In this document: positions 45,843 to 54,293 of the stretch, in pieces
Layout of the letters: every line of letters begins with the position of its first letter
Position numbering within the stretch: the stretch's first letter is position 1
Assembly: GCA_041398605.1 (NCBI GenBank)
Contig: JAWKUK010000004.1
Coordinates: 434,001 to 498,000, forward strand
Direction: 5' to 3'
From: JAWKUK01 sp041398605
GTDB taxonomy: Bacteria > Planctomycetota > UBA1135 > GCA-002686595
Length of the DNA stretch: 64,000 nucleotides
Notes under the pieces: model-generated
Told to the model about the DNA's origin: nothing
What the model saw: only the letters and a program-made list of their open reading frames with translations
Database searches by the model: none
Program-made: the position numbers and the translations under genes

Positions 45843-48220
45843 ATGAGACCACACTCACGCCGGACGAGCTCGTCGGGATCGACGCCTATTGGCGCGCAGC
45901 GAACTACTTGTCCGTCGGTCAGATCTACCTGTTCGCCAACCCGCTGCTCAGACGCCCGCTCGTGCTCGAGGACATCAAGCACATGCTGCTTGGCCATTGG
46001 GGCACGACGCCTGGGCAAAACTTTATCTACGCGCACTTGAACCGGGTCATCCGGAAGTATGACCTGGACATGATCTATGTCTCCGGTCCAGGACACGGCG
46101 GCCCGGCTGTCGTCGCCAACACGTACCTCGAAGGGACTTACAGCGAGGTCTACCCGGAGATCACCCAGGACGAGGCTGGCCTCCAGAAGCTGTTCCTTCA
46201 ATTCTCATTCCCGGGCGGCATCCCGAGCCACGCGTCCCCAGAGTGTCCGGGCTCAATCCACGAAGGCGGCGAGCTCGGCTATTCCCTCAGCCACGCATTC
46301 GGAGCGGTCTTCGACAATCCAGACCTGATCGTCGCCTGCGTCATCGGCGACGGTGAGGCAGAGACAGGGCCGCTGGCCACCGCGTGGCACTCAAACAAGT
46401 TCCTGGACGCGAGCACCGACGGCGCGGTGCTGCCGATCCTGCACCTGAACGGTTACAAGATCTCCAACCCTACCGTCCTCGCGCGCATCACCCGCGAAGA
46501 GCTTGAGCAACTGCTTGTCGGCTATGGCTGGACGCCGCACTTTGTCTCTGGCAGCGATCCGGAGCTCATGCACGAAGCGATGGCGACGACGCTTGACCTC
46601 GCCACCGAGCAGATCCGAAGGATCCAGCGCGAAGCGCGCACGAAAGGCGAGCGCGCGCGCCCGCGCTGGCCGATGATTGTGCTCGATTCACCAAAGGGGT
46701 GGACCGGCCCAAAGGTCGTCGACGGCTTGAAGGTCGAAGGCACATTCCGCGCGCACCAGGTCCCGATCTCTGACCCCGCGAGCCACCCGGGCCATTTGGC
46801 GCTCTTGGACGATTGGCTACGCAGCTATCGCCCAGAGGAGCTCTTCGACGCTCAGGGCCGTTTGCGGCCGGAGCTTGCTGCGCTCGCACCGGAGGGCACG
46901 CGGCGAATGGGGGCGAACCCCCACGCCAACGGCGGCCTCTTGCTCCGCGAGCTGCAAATGCCGGACTACCGTGAGTTTGCAGCGGACGTACACGAGCCAG
47001 GCGTGAAGGGCATCGGCGACACACACGTCCTCGCGAACTTCATGTGTGAGATCGTGCAGCGGAACGAGATGCAGCGCAACTTCCGTGTCTTCGGCCCAGA
47101 CGAGACCCTCTCGAACGGGCTGAGAGCGGTGTTCGATGCCACGAAGCGCCAATGGGAAGGCGCGACGGTGCCCGGCGACGAGTTCCTCGCCCGCACGGGG
47201 CGCGTCGTCGAGATGCTCAGCGAGCACCAATGCCAAGGCTGGCTCGAGGGCTACCTGCTGACCGGTCGCCACGGCGTGTTCAATTGCTACGAGGCGTTCG
47301 TCCACATCATCGACTCGATGTTCAACCAGCACGCGAAGTGGTTGAAGGTCTCCGCGCAGCTCCCATGGCGCGCGAAGATCGCCTCGCTGAACTACCTCCT
47401 CACATCGCACGTTTGGCGCCAAGACCACAACGGCTTCACCCACCAGGACCCGGGCTTTATCGATCACGTCGTCAACAAGAAGGCCTCCGTAGTCCGGGTC
47501 TATCTGCCGCCCGACGCAAACTGCCTGCTCTCGGTGATGGACCACTGCCTCCGCAGTCGGCACTACGTCAACGTCGTCGTCGCCGGCAAGCACCAGGCGC
47601 CGCAGTGGCTCTCGATGGATGCGGCTGCGGCGCACTGCGCAGCGGGCGTCGGGGTCTGGAAGTGGGCGAGCAACGACCAAGGGCGCGAGCCGGACGTGGT
47701 GATGGCGTGCTGCGGCGATGTGCCAACGCTTGAGACGATGGCGGCCGTCGGCTTGCTTCGGGAACATCTCCCCGAGCTGAGGATACGAGTGGTGAACGTC
47801 GTCGACTTGATGAAGCTCCAGCCGCAGACAGAGCACCCCCACGGCCTGTCCGATGCCGCGTTTGACGCGCTGTTCACGGCCGACAGGCCTGTGATCTTCG
47901 CGTTCCACGCGTACCCGACATTGATCCATCGGCTCACCTACCGCCGCACCAACCACGACAACATTCACGTCCGCGGCTACAAAGAAGAGGGCACGATCAC
48001 GACGCCGTTCGACATGACAGTGCTGAACGACCTGGACCGGTTCCATCTCGCGATGGACGTCATTGATCGAGTCCCTGCCAGCGTTGCGGGCTCGGCGCTC
48101 CGTCAGTTGCTCCTGGCGAAGCTGGTCGAGCACCGCCAGTACATCAACAGGTTCGGCCAAGACATGCCTGAGGTTCGCGACTGGAGCTGGTCAGCGTCCA
48201 TGGCGGTGGCGCAACGTTGA
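45839..48220 (+). CDS. xfp: Phosphoketolase (xylulose-5-P/fructose-6-P)
   Basis: 793 residues, full length. Phosphoketolase uses thiamine diphosphate to split xylulose 5-phosphate or fructose 6-phosphate with phosphate, giving acetyl phosphate plus glyceraldehyde 3-phosphate or erythrose 4-phosphate. Seen: GPGHGGPA (83-90), SHASPECPGSIHEGGELGYS around 130, the TPP/Mg motif GDGEAETG (170-177), and YEAFVHIIDSMFNQHAKW in the middle domain. It lies directly downstream of acetate kinase with a four-base overlap; together they turn sugar phosphate into acetate and ATP without decarboxylation. 145 bp separate it from atpD. Confidence 0.93.
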   Translation: MNETTLTPDELVGIDAYWRAANYLSVGQIYLFANPLLRRPLVLEDIKHMLLGHWGTTPGQNFIYAHLNRVIRKYDLDMIYVSGPGHGGPAVVANTYLEGTYSEVYPEITQDEAGLQKLFLQFSFPGGIPSHASPECPGSIHEGGELGYSLSHAFGAVFDNPDLIVACVIGDGEAETGPLATAWHSNKFLDASTDGAVLPILHLNGYKISNPTVLARITREELEQLLVGYGWTPHFVSGSDPELMHEAMATTLDLATEQIRRIQREARTKGERARPRWPMIVLDSPKGWTGPKVVDGLKVEGTFRAHQVPISDPASHPGHLALLDDWLRSYRPEELFDAQGRLRPELAALAPEGTRRMGANPHANGGLLLRELQMPDYREFAADVHEPGVKGIGDTHVLANFMCEIVQRNEMQRNFRVFGPDETLSNGLRAVFDATKRQWEGATVPGDEFLARTGRVVEMLSEHQCQGWLEGYLLTGRHGVFNCYEAFVHIIDSMFNQHAKWLKVSAQLPWRAKIASLNYLLTSHVWRQDHNGFTHQDPGFIDHVVNKKASVVRVYLPPDANCLLSVMDHCLRSRHYVNVVVAGKHQAPQWLSMDAAAAHCAAGVGVWKWASNDQGREPDVVMACCGDVPTLETMAAVGLLREHLPELRIRVVNVVDLMKLQPQTEHPHGLSDAAFDALFTADRPVIFAFHAYPTLIHRLTYRRTNHDNIHVRGYKEEGTITTPFDMTVLNDLDRFHLAMDVIDRVPASVAGSALRQLLLAKLVEHRQYINRFGQDMPEVRDWSWSASMAVAQR

Positions 48221-48365
48221 CGCCACGGCTCGCCATGGTCCCCGACGGTACGGTCGCGGCGCCCCCGCCGGCGGAGGGGCGCTCCGTAGCCGCGACCTTC
48301 ACGCGCGCTCGGCGCGTGCCGATGGCTCACGCCGCTACCGCCTGCATCACGGCGAGCGTAAGTCG

Positions 48366-49880
48366 ATGAGCCCCGTCACAGCACCAGGCTCTGTCCGCGC
48401 ACAGGCAGCCAACCCGGGTCGGGTCGTGTCGGTCCGGGGCAGCGTCGTCGAGGTCCGCTTCGAGCACGGACTACCGGCGATCCACACGTTGCTCCGGACC
48501 GGGGCCGATGAGCAGATCGCGATCGAGGTCTTGGGGCAACGTGACGCGCACCACGTGCGCGGCATTGCCTTGACTCCGACCCAAGGCCTCGCCCGCGGGA
48601 TGCGTGTCGTCGATACGGGCGGCCCGCTGCTCGCGCCAGTCGGCAAGGCGGTGCTCGGCAGAATGCTCGACGTGTTCGGCAATACGATCGACCGAGGACC
48701 GGCGTTGGACGGGGTCGAATGGCGAACCGTCCACCGTACGCCGCCGTCCTTGCTCAGCCGCTCGACCAAGTCCGAGGTCTTCGAGACCGGCATCAAGGTC
48801 ATCGATGCGCTCGTTCCGCTAGAGCGCGGCGGCAAAGCCGGCTTGTTCGGTGGAGCAGGGGTCGGGAAGACTGTGCTGCTGACCGAGATGATCCACAACA
48901 TGATCGGCAACCACGAAGGTGTCAGCCTCTTCTGCGGCATCGGCGAGCGCAGCCGAGAGGGTGAAGAGCTGTACCGCGAGATGAAGGACGCCGGGGTGTT
49001 GCCGAACATGGCGATGGTCTTTGGGCAGATGAACGAGCCGCCGGGCAGCCGCTTTCGGGTGGGGCATGCAGCGCTCACGATCGCCGAGTACTTCCGCGAC
49101 GACGAGCGGCGCGACGTGCTGTTGCTCATCGACAACATCTTTCGCTTCATCCAGGCCGGTATGGAGGTCTCGGGGCTCATCGGCCAGATGCCCTCGCGCC
49201 TCGGCTATCAACCGACGCTGGGCACCGAGCTCTCTGGCCTCGAGGAGCGGATCGCGAACACTGATCGCGGCGCCATCACATCGATCCAAGCCGTGTATGT
49301 CCCCGCCGACGACTTCACCGACCCCGCGGCTGTCCACACGTTCGCTCACCTGTCCGCCTCGATCGTGCTCTCGCGAAAGCGCGCGGGCGAAGGCCTCTAC
49401 CCAGCGGTCGACCCGCTGCAGTCCAACTCGAAGCTCGCGACCGCGAGCATCGTGGGCGAACGCCACTATGAGCTCGCGCAAGAGGTCCGACGCACGCTCG
49501 CGCAGTACGAAGACCTCAAGGACATCATCGCCATGCTTGGGCTGGAGCAAGTCTCTTCCGAGGACCGCAAGGTGGTCTCGCGGGCGAGGCGGCTCGAGCG
49601 CTTCTTGACCCAGCCCTTCTTCACTACGCAGCAGTTCACGGGCCACGAGGGCAAGCTGGTGAGCCTCGAGGACACCTTGCACGGCTGCGAAGCGATCCTG
49701 CGCGACGAGTTCGCCGACTATCCTGAGAGCGCGCTCTACATGATCGGCGCGATCTCCGAGGCCACGAAGGCGCCAGAGTCGAACAATTCGGGCCGGCCTT
49801 CCCAAGCGCAGACGAACCGTCCGCAAAGCAGTCCTGCCGTCGAGCAGGAGCCCGCAGGAGCTCGCGTCGATGCGCCTTAG
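48366..49880 (+). CDS. atpD: N-type F-ATPase beta subunit
   Basis: 504 residues. Catalytic beta subunit of a second-type (N-type) F1Fo ATPase. Walker A GGAGVGKT is at 162-169, with GERSREGEELYREM and LLLIDNIFRFIQAG following. The DELSEED-loop region reads LEQVSSEDRKVV, a divergence typical of N-ATPases. The C-terminus has an extra ~35 polar residues. It is the first gene of an atpD-C-Q-R-B-E-F-A-G operon, the order that defines N-ATPases, rather than the housekeeping B-E-F-H-A-G-D-C order. ATG 48366 was chosen by family alignment; the frame is open further upstream with no family-like sequence. Confidence 0.92.
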   Translation: MSPVTAPGSVRAQAANPGRVVSVRGSVVEVRFEHGLPAIHTLLRTGADEQIAIEVLGQRDAHHVRGIALTPTQGLARGMRVVDTGGPLLAPVGKAVLGRMLDVFGNTIDRGPALDGVEWRTVHRTPPSLLSRSTKSEVFETGIKVIDALVPLERGGKAGLFGGAGVGKTVLLTEMIHNMIGNHEGVSLFCGIGERSREGEELYREMKDAGVLPNMAMVFGQMNEPPGSRFRVGHAALTIAEYFRDDERRDVLLLIDNIFRFIQAGMEVSGLIGQMPSRLGYQPTLGTELSGLEERIANTDRGAITSIQAVYVPADDFTDPAAVHTFAHLSASIVLSRKRAGEGLYPAVDPLQSNSKLATASIVGERHYELAQEVRRTLAQYEDLKDIIAMLGLEQVSSEDRKVVSRARRLERFLTQPFFTTQQFTGHEGKLVSLEDTLHGCEAILRDEFADYPESALYMIGAISEATKAPESNNSGRPSQAQTNRPQSSPAVEQEPAGARVDAP

Positions 49881-50259
49881 GATCCTGCTGCCATTCCATG
49901 TCTTCGCCGAAGTGGTCCACGTGACGCGCATCGGGGTGGAGACAAATGCTGGCGCTTTCGGGCTCCTGCCGCTGCGGCTCGATTGTTGCGCCGCCCTCGT
50001 ACCCGGCATCTTGACCTACGAGACTTTAGCTGGCAGCACGGTGTTCGTGGCGATCGACGAGGGCGTCATGGTCAAGGCAGGTCGAGAGGTGCTCGTGTCG
50101 GTGCGCGGCGCCGTCGGAGGCTCCAGCCTGGCCGAGCTGCGCGACCTGATCGAGGCCGAGTACCTGGACATCAACGTGGCCGAACGCGAGGCGCGCTCGG
50201 CGATGGCTCGGCTGGAATCCGGCTTCCTCCGCCGCTTTGCGGCCCTGCACTATGAATGA
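49870..50259 (+). CDS. atpC: N-type F-ATPase epsilon subunit
   Basis: 129 residues. Epsilon subunit of the F1 stalk. The N-terminal beta-sandwich (LRILLPFHVFAEVVHVTRI, AGAFGLLPLRLDCCAALVPG) and a short helical C-terminus (EREARSAMARLESGFLRRFAAL) match the family. It overlaps the end of atpD by 11 bp and the start of atpQ by 8 bp. Confidence 0.85.
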   Translation: MRLRILLPFHVFAEVVHVTRIGVETNAGAFGLLPLRLDCCAALVPGILTYETLAGSTVFVAIDEGVMVKAGREVLVSVRGAVGGSSLAELRDLIEAEYLDINVAEREARSAMARLESGFLRRFAALHYE

Positions 50260-50587
50260 CCGAGAGCCTGACGAGGCGGAGAGCGCCGCCCGCACCCTCG
50301 CCGAGAAGGTCGGCGCGAAAGCGAAGCGCAAGCTCCGGGCGCAAACGAGCGCCTCGCATGTCTGGTTCGGGCTAGGCATGATGGGGCTCATCGGCTGGTC
50401 CGTCGTGACCCCAACCCTGATCGGCGCGGCGACCGGGGCTTGGCTCGACCGCACCTCCCTGGGCTCACTCTCGTGGACCTTGACCTTGATGCTGACCGGG
50501 CTACTTTTCGGTTGCGTCAATGCCTGGTATTGGGTGACGAAAGAAGACAAGGCGATGCGCAGCGAGCGCGGTGATCACCATGGATGA
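50252..50587 (+). CDS. atpQ: N-ATPase accessory membrane subunit AtpQ
   Basis: 111 residues. AtpQ is found only in N-type ATPase operons, between atpC and atpR. It has a basic, charged N-terminus and two hydrophobic segments (FGLGMMGLIGWSVVTPTLIG and TLTLMLTGLLFGCVNAWYWV), resembling AtpI-like proteins that may help c-ring assembly or magnesium handling. ATG 50252 lies within the last codons of atpC, and the stop overlaps the atpR start (ATGGATGA), so translation is coupled on both sides. Confidence 0.8.
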   Translation: MNDREPDEAESAARTLAEKVGAKAKRKLRAQTSASHVWFGLGMMGLIGWSVVTPTLIGAATGAWLDRTSLGSLSWTLTLMLTGLLFGCVNAWYWVTKEDKAMRSERGDHHG

Positions 50588-50870
50588 GCCGCTCCGATTG
50601 CTGGTGTCCTGTGCGGCAGGCGTCGGCCTTGGCGCCGCGTTCTTCGGGGGCCTCTGGTGGACGGTGCGCCGGAGCCTCACCTCGCGGCATGCTGCGCTCC
50701 TCTTCCTCGGCAGTTCGATCACCCGAACGATCGCGCTGCTCCTCGGCTTCTACTGCGTCGCAGGCGGCGAGTGGCAGAGGCTCCTCTGCAGCGTTTTCGG
50801 TTTTGTCACGGTGAGACTCGCCGTCACACGAATCGCCTCGAGCGCCATGGGAGCCGCTGATGCACCTTAG
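50580..50870 (+). CDS. atpR: N-ATPase accessory membrane subunit AtpR
   Basis: 96 residues, with three hydrophobic segments: LLVSCAAGVGLGAAFFGGLWW, SSITRTIALLLGFYCVAGG and LLCSVFGFVTVRLAV. AtpR is the second N-ATPase-specific small membrane protein; the conserved GAFFGGLWW-like start and the arginine-containing middle segment are seen in homologues, and a rotor-assembly role has been proposed. It overlaps atpQ by 8 bp and atpB by 11 bp. A GTG three codons earlier is an alternative start. Confidence 0.8.
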   Translation: MDEPLRLLVSCAAGVGLGAAFFGGLWWTVRRSLTSRHAALLFLGSSITRTIALLLGFYCVAGGEWQRLLCSVFGFVTVRLAVTRIASSAMGAADAP

Positions 50871-51573
50871 CCCCGACCAGATCGTCTTCTGGCGCTACGG
50901 CCCAGTCTCGCTCAACGCCACCATCACCTTTACCTGGGCCGTCATGCTGCTTCTCGGTTTGGGCGCCTGGTTGGTTACGCGGAACCTCACCAACGACCTG
51001 AAGCCCTCGCGTTGGCAAGGGCTCTTAGAGATCGTCGTCACCGGGATCAACGCGCAGATCAAGACCGTTGGCCTCCAACAGCCGGAGCGCTACCTCGACT
51101 TCTTAGGGACGCTCTTCCTCTTCGTCGCAACTGCGAGCCTATGCACGATCGTGCCAGGCTACGAGCCTCCGACCGGATCGCTCTCAACCACCGTAGCGCT
51201 CGCGCTGTGCGTGTTCGTGGCGGTGCCTTTGTTCGGCATCCAAGGTCGAGGCTTACGCGGATACTTGAGGTCATACCTGGAACCGACGTTCGTGATGCTG
51301 CCCTTCAACATCATCAGCGAGCTGTCGCGGACGCTGGCGCTCGCCGTACGCCTGTTCGGCAACATGATGAGCGGCGCGATGATCGTCGGCATCCTCGTCA
51401 CAATTGCGCCCTTCCTGTTTCCAGTCGTCATGACGGTGCTCGGTCTGCTCACCGGCGTCGTACAGGCATACATCTTTGCAATCCTCGCGGCGGTCTACAT
51501 CGCAGCGGCGACCCGCACACAAGAGCCTGGCCTTGGCGCGGGAGCCAAGGCCAGCCCCCACCCCAGCAGCTAA
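50860..51573 (+). CDS. atpB: N-type F-ATPase subunit a
   Basis: 237 residues with about five membrane helices. Subunit a forms the ion half-channels against the c-ring. The essential arginine is R164 in ALAVRLFGNMMSG, equivalent to E. coli Arg210. The final helix pair ends in VVQAYIFAILAAVYI, as in other a subunits. A Pro/Ser tail follows. It is located between atpR (11-bp overlap) and atpE (10-bp gap). Confidence 0.9.
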   Translation: MHLSPDQIVFWRYGPVSLNATITFTWAVMLLLGLGAWLVTRNLTNDLKPSRWQGLLEIVVTGINAQIKTVGLQQPERYLDFLGTLFLFVATASLCTIVPGYEPPTGSLSTTVALALCVFVAVPLFGIQGRGLRGYLRSYLEPTFVMLPFNIISELSRTLALAVRLFGNMMSGAMIVGILVTIAPFLFPVVMTVLGLLTGVVQAYIFAILAAVYIAAATRTQEPGLGAGAKASPHPSS

Positions 51574-51583
51574 CGGACTCGCT

Positions 51584-51865
51584 ATGGACGACACCACCTA
51601 TATTGCAGCGACCTCGATCATCGTCGCCGGCATCACCACCGGATTTGGGACGATGGGGCCTGCGCTCGCTGAGGGCCGCGCCGTTGCAACGGCGCTCACT
51701 TCGCTGGCACAACAGCCGGACGCCTCAGCGACGATCACGCGAACGCTCTTCGTCGGCCTCGCGATGATCGAGTCGACGGCGATCTATTGTTTCGTCGTAT
51801 CAATGATCCTTCTCTTTGCGAATCCATTCTGGAATCACTACCTCTCGGCGGCCGCAGGCAAGTGA
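51584..51865 (+). CDS. atpE: N-type F-ATPase rotor subunit c
   Basis: 93 residues forming the usual two-helix hairpin. The ion-carrying glutamate in helix 2 is E63, within IESTAIY; the E-S-T-x-x-Y pattern is the one seen in sodium-binding c subunits. In helix 1, where sodium rotors have a Gln (GQG), this protein has Glu30 (AEG), giving two facing carboxylates as reported for N-type rotors. Whether it pumps Na+ or H+ cannot be settled by sequence alone. ATG 51584 is chosen by alignment. atpF starts 3 bp after the stop. Confidence 0.9.
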   Translation: MDDTTYIAATSIIVAGITTGFGTMGPALAEGRAVATALTSLAQQPDASATITRTLFVGLAMIESTAIYCFVVSMILLFANPFWNHYLSAAAGK

Positions 51866-51868
51866 ACC

Positions 51869-52375
51869 ATGCTGATTGATTGGTTCACAGTTGGGGCTCA
51901 AGCCCTGAATTTCGCCATCCTTGTCTGGCTCATGAAGCGATTCCTCTACGGACCGATCCTCGCGGTCGTCGAGGCACGCGATGATCGAATCGCCGCCGAG
52001 CTCGCTGACGCCAAAGAGAAGCAAGACGAGGCACAACAGGCGCGTGCGGCGTTCCAGGAGAAGAACGCAAAGCTCGACGGAGAGCGGGCAGCGTTGCTGC
52101 AGGAGGCAAAGGAGGGAGCCGCGGCCGAGCGCAAGCGACTCCTCGACGCGGCACGAGACGCGGCAGACGCGCTCGGTGAAGAGCGGCGGAAGGCGCTCGA
52201 TCTGGCTGCAGACAACCTAGAAGAGAGCATCGCAGAGCGCGCTCAGATGGAGGTGTTCGCGATCGCGAAGAAGGAGCTGGTGGACCTCGCCTCGGCGAGC
52301 CTCGAACAGCAGGCGGTGGAGGTCTTCATTCGGCGCTTGCGCGCGCTTTGGACGCACACGCGAAGGCCGCGCTGA
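51869..52375 (+). CDS. atpF: N-type F-ATPase subunit b, N-terminal part (frame broken)
   Basis: 168 residues. One N-terminal membrane helix (AQALNFAILVWLMKRFLYGPI) leads into the long charged coiled coil of the peripheral stalk (AELADAKEKQDEAQQARAAF onward). N-type atpF genes normally encode about 250 residues, with the b-type stalk fused to a delta-like C-terminal domain. Here the frame ends early at TGA 52373-52375 after a non-family tail (WTHTRRPR), while the missing domain continues in the -1 frame at 52348. This is either a one-base loss, a sequencing error, or frameshifting. Confidence 0.85.
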   Translation: MLIDWFTVGAQALNFAILVWLMKRFLYGPILAVVEARDDRIAAELADAKEKQDEAQQARAAFQEKNAKLDGERAALLQEAKEGAAAERKRLLDAARDAADALGEERRKALDLAADNLEESIAERAQMEVFAIAKKELVDLASASLEQQAVEVFIRRLRALWTHTRRPR

Positions 52376-52695
52376 CCGACGCGCTACGTTCAGCTCCCGA
52401 AGCGGCGCTGCTACGGTCGGCGTTTGAGCTCCCCGACGCGCAGAAGGACCAGATCCGGTCCGCGGTCAAGGAGGCGCTCCAGGTGGACGTCGAAGTCCGC
52501 TTCGAGATTGCGCCGGCTCTGGTGAGCGGTGTGGAGCTGAGCGCCAGCGGGCAGAAGGTGGCATGGAGCATCGCTGAGTACTTGCGGTCGCTGTCGGAGA
52601 GCGTGCGAGCGCTCATTGATGGCGGAAGTAGCCGAGCTCGCCCAGCGCACGCCGCGGCCAAAGCGACGGAGGCCGCAGCCCCCCATGGCGCGTGA
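52348..52695 (+). CDS. Delta-like C-terminal domain of AtpF, in the -1 frame
   Basis: 115 residues from TTG 52348. VEVRFEIAPALVSGVELSAS followed by GQKVAWSIAEYL is the delta-type end of N-ATPase AtpF, which attaches the stalk to F1. It overlaps the upstream part by 28 bp in the -1 frame; the switch would fall near the T-run at 52347-52349 (CTTTGG). The frame stays open for some distance upstream of the TTG, so the TTG may not be a real start. The C-terminal Ala-rich tail overlaps atpA. It could be a separately translated delta protein, but loss of fusion is the simpler reading. Confidence 0.7.
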   Translation: MDAHAKAALTDALRSAPEAALLRSAFELPDAQKDQIRSAVKEALQVDVEVRFEIAPALVSGVELSASGQKVAWSIAEYLRSLSESVRALIDGGSSRARPAHAAAKATEAAAPHGA

Positions 52696-54283
52696 AGGCC
52701 TACACCAGGTCATCGATCGTGTGCTCGCGGGCATGCTTGATGGGCGAGAGCGCTTCACTGCATCGCTGCGTGCGCGCGAGGTTGGGAAGGTCACCGCGGT
52801 GGCGACGGGCATCGCGACCGTCACGGGGCTGCCCAGCGTGGGCTTCGAGGAGCTGCTCGAACTCCCTGGTGGGCTGCACGGCATCGCCTTCAACGTCGAC
52901 GAGCACGAGGTCGGGGTCGTCCTGTTGGGTCCGTACGACCAAGTGCGCGCTGGCGACGAAGTCCTTCGCACCGGGCGCGTCATGGACATTGTTGTGGGCG
53001 AGGGTTTGCTCGGCCGGATCATCAGCCCGCTCGGGCGACCGCTCGACGGCTTCGGCGCGATCGTCGCTGCGCAGCGCTTACCGATCGAACGACCTGCCAC
53101 ACCGATTATGGATCGCGCGCCGGTCGCCGATCCGTTGCAGACGGGCTTGAAAGCCGTCGATGCAATGATCCCGATCGGAAGGGGGCAACGCGAGCTGATC
53201 CTAGGCGATCGACAGACCGGCAAGACGGCCATCGCGCTCGACACCATCGTCAACCAACGCGGGCAAGACGTAGTCTGTGTATATTGCGCGATCGGTCAGC
53301 GGGCATCGTCGGTCGCAAAGGTCGTCGCGACCCTGCGCGAGGAACAAGCGCTCCCGTATACCGTGGTCGTCGTCGCCGAAGGCAATGAGCCGCCCGGCCT
53401 CGCCTACATCGCGCCATACGCCGCGACGAGCATCGCCGAGCACTTCATGGCCGCGGGCCGTGACGTAGTGATCGTCTACGACGACCTGACGCAGCACGCG
53501 CGGGCATATCGCGAGCTGTCGCTGCTGCTGAGACGCCCGCCAGGGCGCGAGGCGTTCCCCGGCGACATCTTCTACATCCACGCGCGCCTGCTCGAGCGCT
53601 CGACTCACCTCCGTGCGGGACTGGGCGGCGGCTCCCTGACAGCGCTGCCCATCATCGAGACTGAAGCTCAGGACATCTCGGCCTACATCCCGACCAACCT
53701 CATCTCGATCACTGACGGCCAGGTCTATCTTTCTCCGGCGCTGTTCGAGCTGGGCACGCTGCCTGCCATCGACATCGGCAAGTCTGTTTCGCGAGTGGGC
53801 GGCAAGGCGCAGCGCGCTGCATACCGCGCGGTTGCGGGCGACCTCAAGCTCGCATACGCCCAGTTTGAGGAGCTCGAGACGTTCGCGCGCTTCGGTGCGC
53901 GGCTCGACGAGCGCAGCAAGCAGGTGATCGTGCACGGGCAGCGAATCCGCGCTTGCCTGATGCAGGCGGAGCTCGCGCCCGTGCCCGTGCCTGCGCAGAT
54001 TGTGTTGCTGCTGGCGCTCGGCGCACGGCTCTTGGACGCCGTGCCACTGGACAGGATGCCCGAGGCCGAAGACGCCCTCCGTCGAGCCGCCGCCGACATG
54101 CCGCACGACCTTCGTGATCGGCTCGACAGCGCCGAAAGTCTGTCCAACGCAGATCGCCAAGCGGTCTTGACGCTCGCACAGGACGCGCTCTTACCGTTCA
54201 AGCCTGCCGCCGACGCCGCTGCGAACGCGGCTCCTCGAGCGCGCGCAGAAGCGGCCTCACCCGTAGCCCCAACCGAAGCGTGA
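52619..54283 (+). CDS. atpA: N-type F-ATPase alpha subunit
   Basis: 554 residues. Non-catalytic nucleotide-binding alpha subunit. Walker A GDRQTGKT is at 196-203, followed by IGQRASSVAKVV, the conserved YDDLTQHARAYRELSLLLRRPPGREAFPGD region (53478 onward) and PTNLISITDGQ. An N-terminal basic stretch and a C-terminal Ala/Pro tail extend beyond the core. ATG 52619 overlaps the preceding delta-like frame; ATG 52685 is a less likely alternative. Ten bases separate it from atpG. Confidence 0.92.
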   Translation: MAEVAELAQRTPRPKRRRPQPPMAREGLHQVIDRVLAGMLDGRERFTASLRAREVGKVTAVATGIATVTGLPSVGFEELLELPGGLHGIAFNVDEHEVGVVLLGPYDQVRAGDEVLRTGRVMDIVVGEGLLGRIISPLGRPLDGFGAIVAAQRLPIERPATPIMDRAPVADPLQTGLKAVDAMIPIGRGQRELILGDRQTGKTAIALDTIVNQRGQDVVCVYCAIGQRASSVAKVVATLREEQALPYTVVVVAEGNEPPGLAYIAPYAATSIAEHFMAAGRDVVIVYDDLTQHARAYRELSLLLRRPPGREAFPGDIFYIHARLLERSTHLRAGLGGGSLTALPIIETEAQDISAYIPTNLISITDGQVYLSPALFELGTLPAIDIGKSVSRVGGKAQRAAYRAVAGDLKLAYAQFEELETFARFGARLDERSKQVIVHGQRIRACLMQAELAPVPVPAQIVLLLALGARLLDAVPLDRMPEAEDALRRAAADMPHDLRDRLDSAESLSNADRQAVLTLAQDALLPFKPAADAAANAAPRARAEAASPVAPTEA

Positions 54284-54293
54284 GGACCGCGCC

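Noticed and set aside
48221..48365. A small gene or extended AtpD before ATG 48366
   Set aside because: The frame is open but has no family-like residues or conserved motif; treated as an operon spacer.
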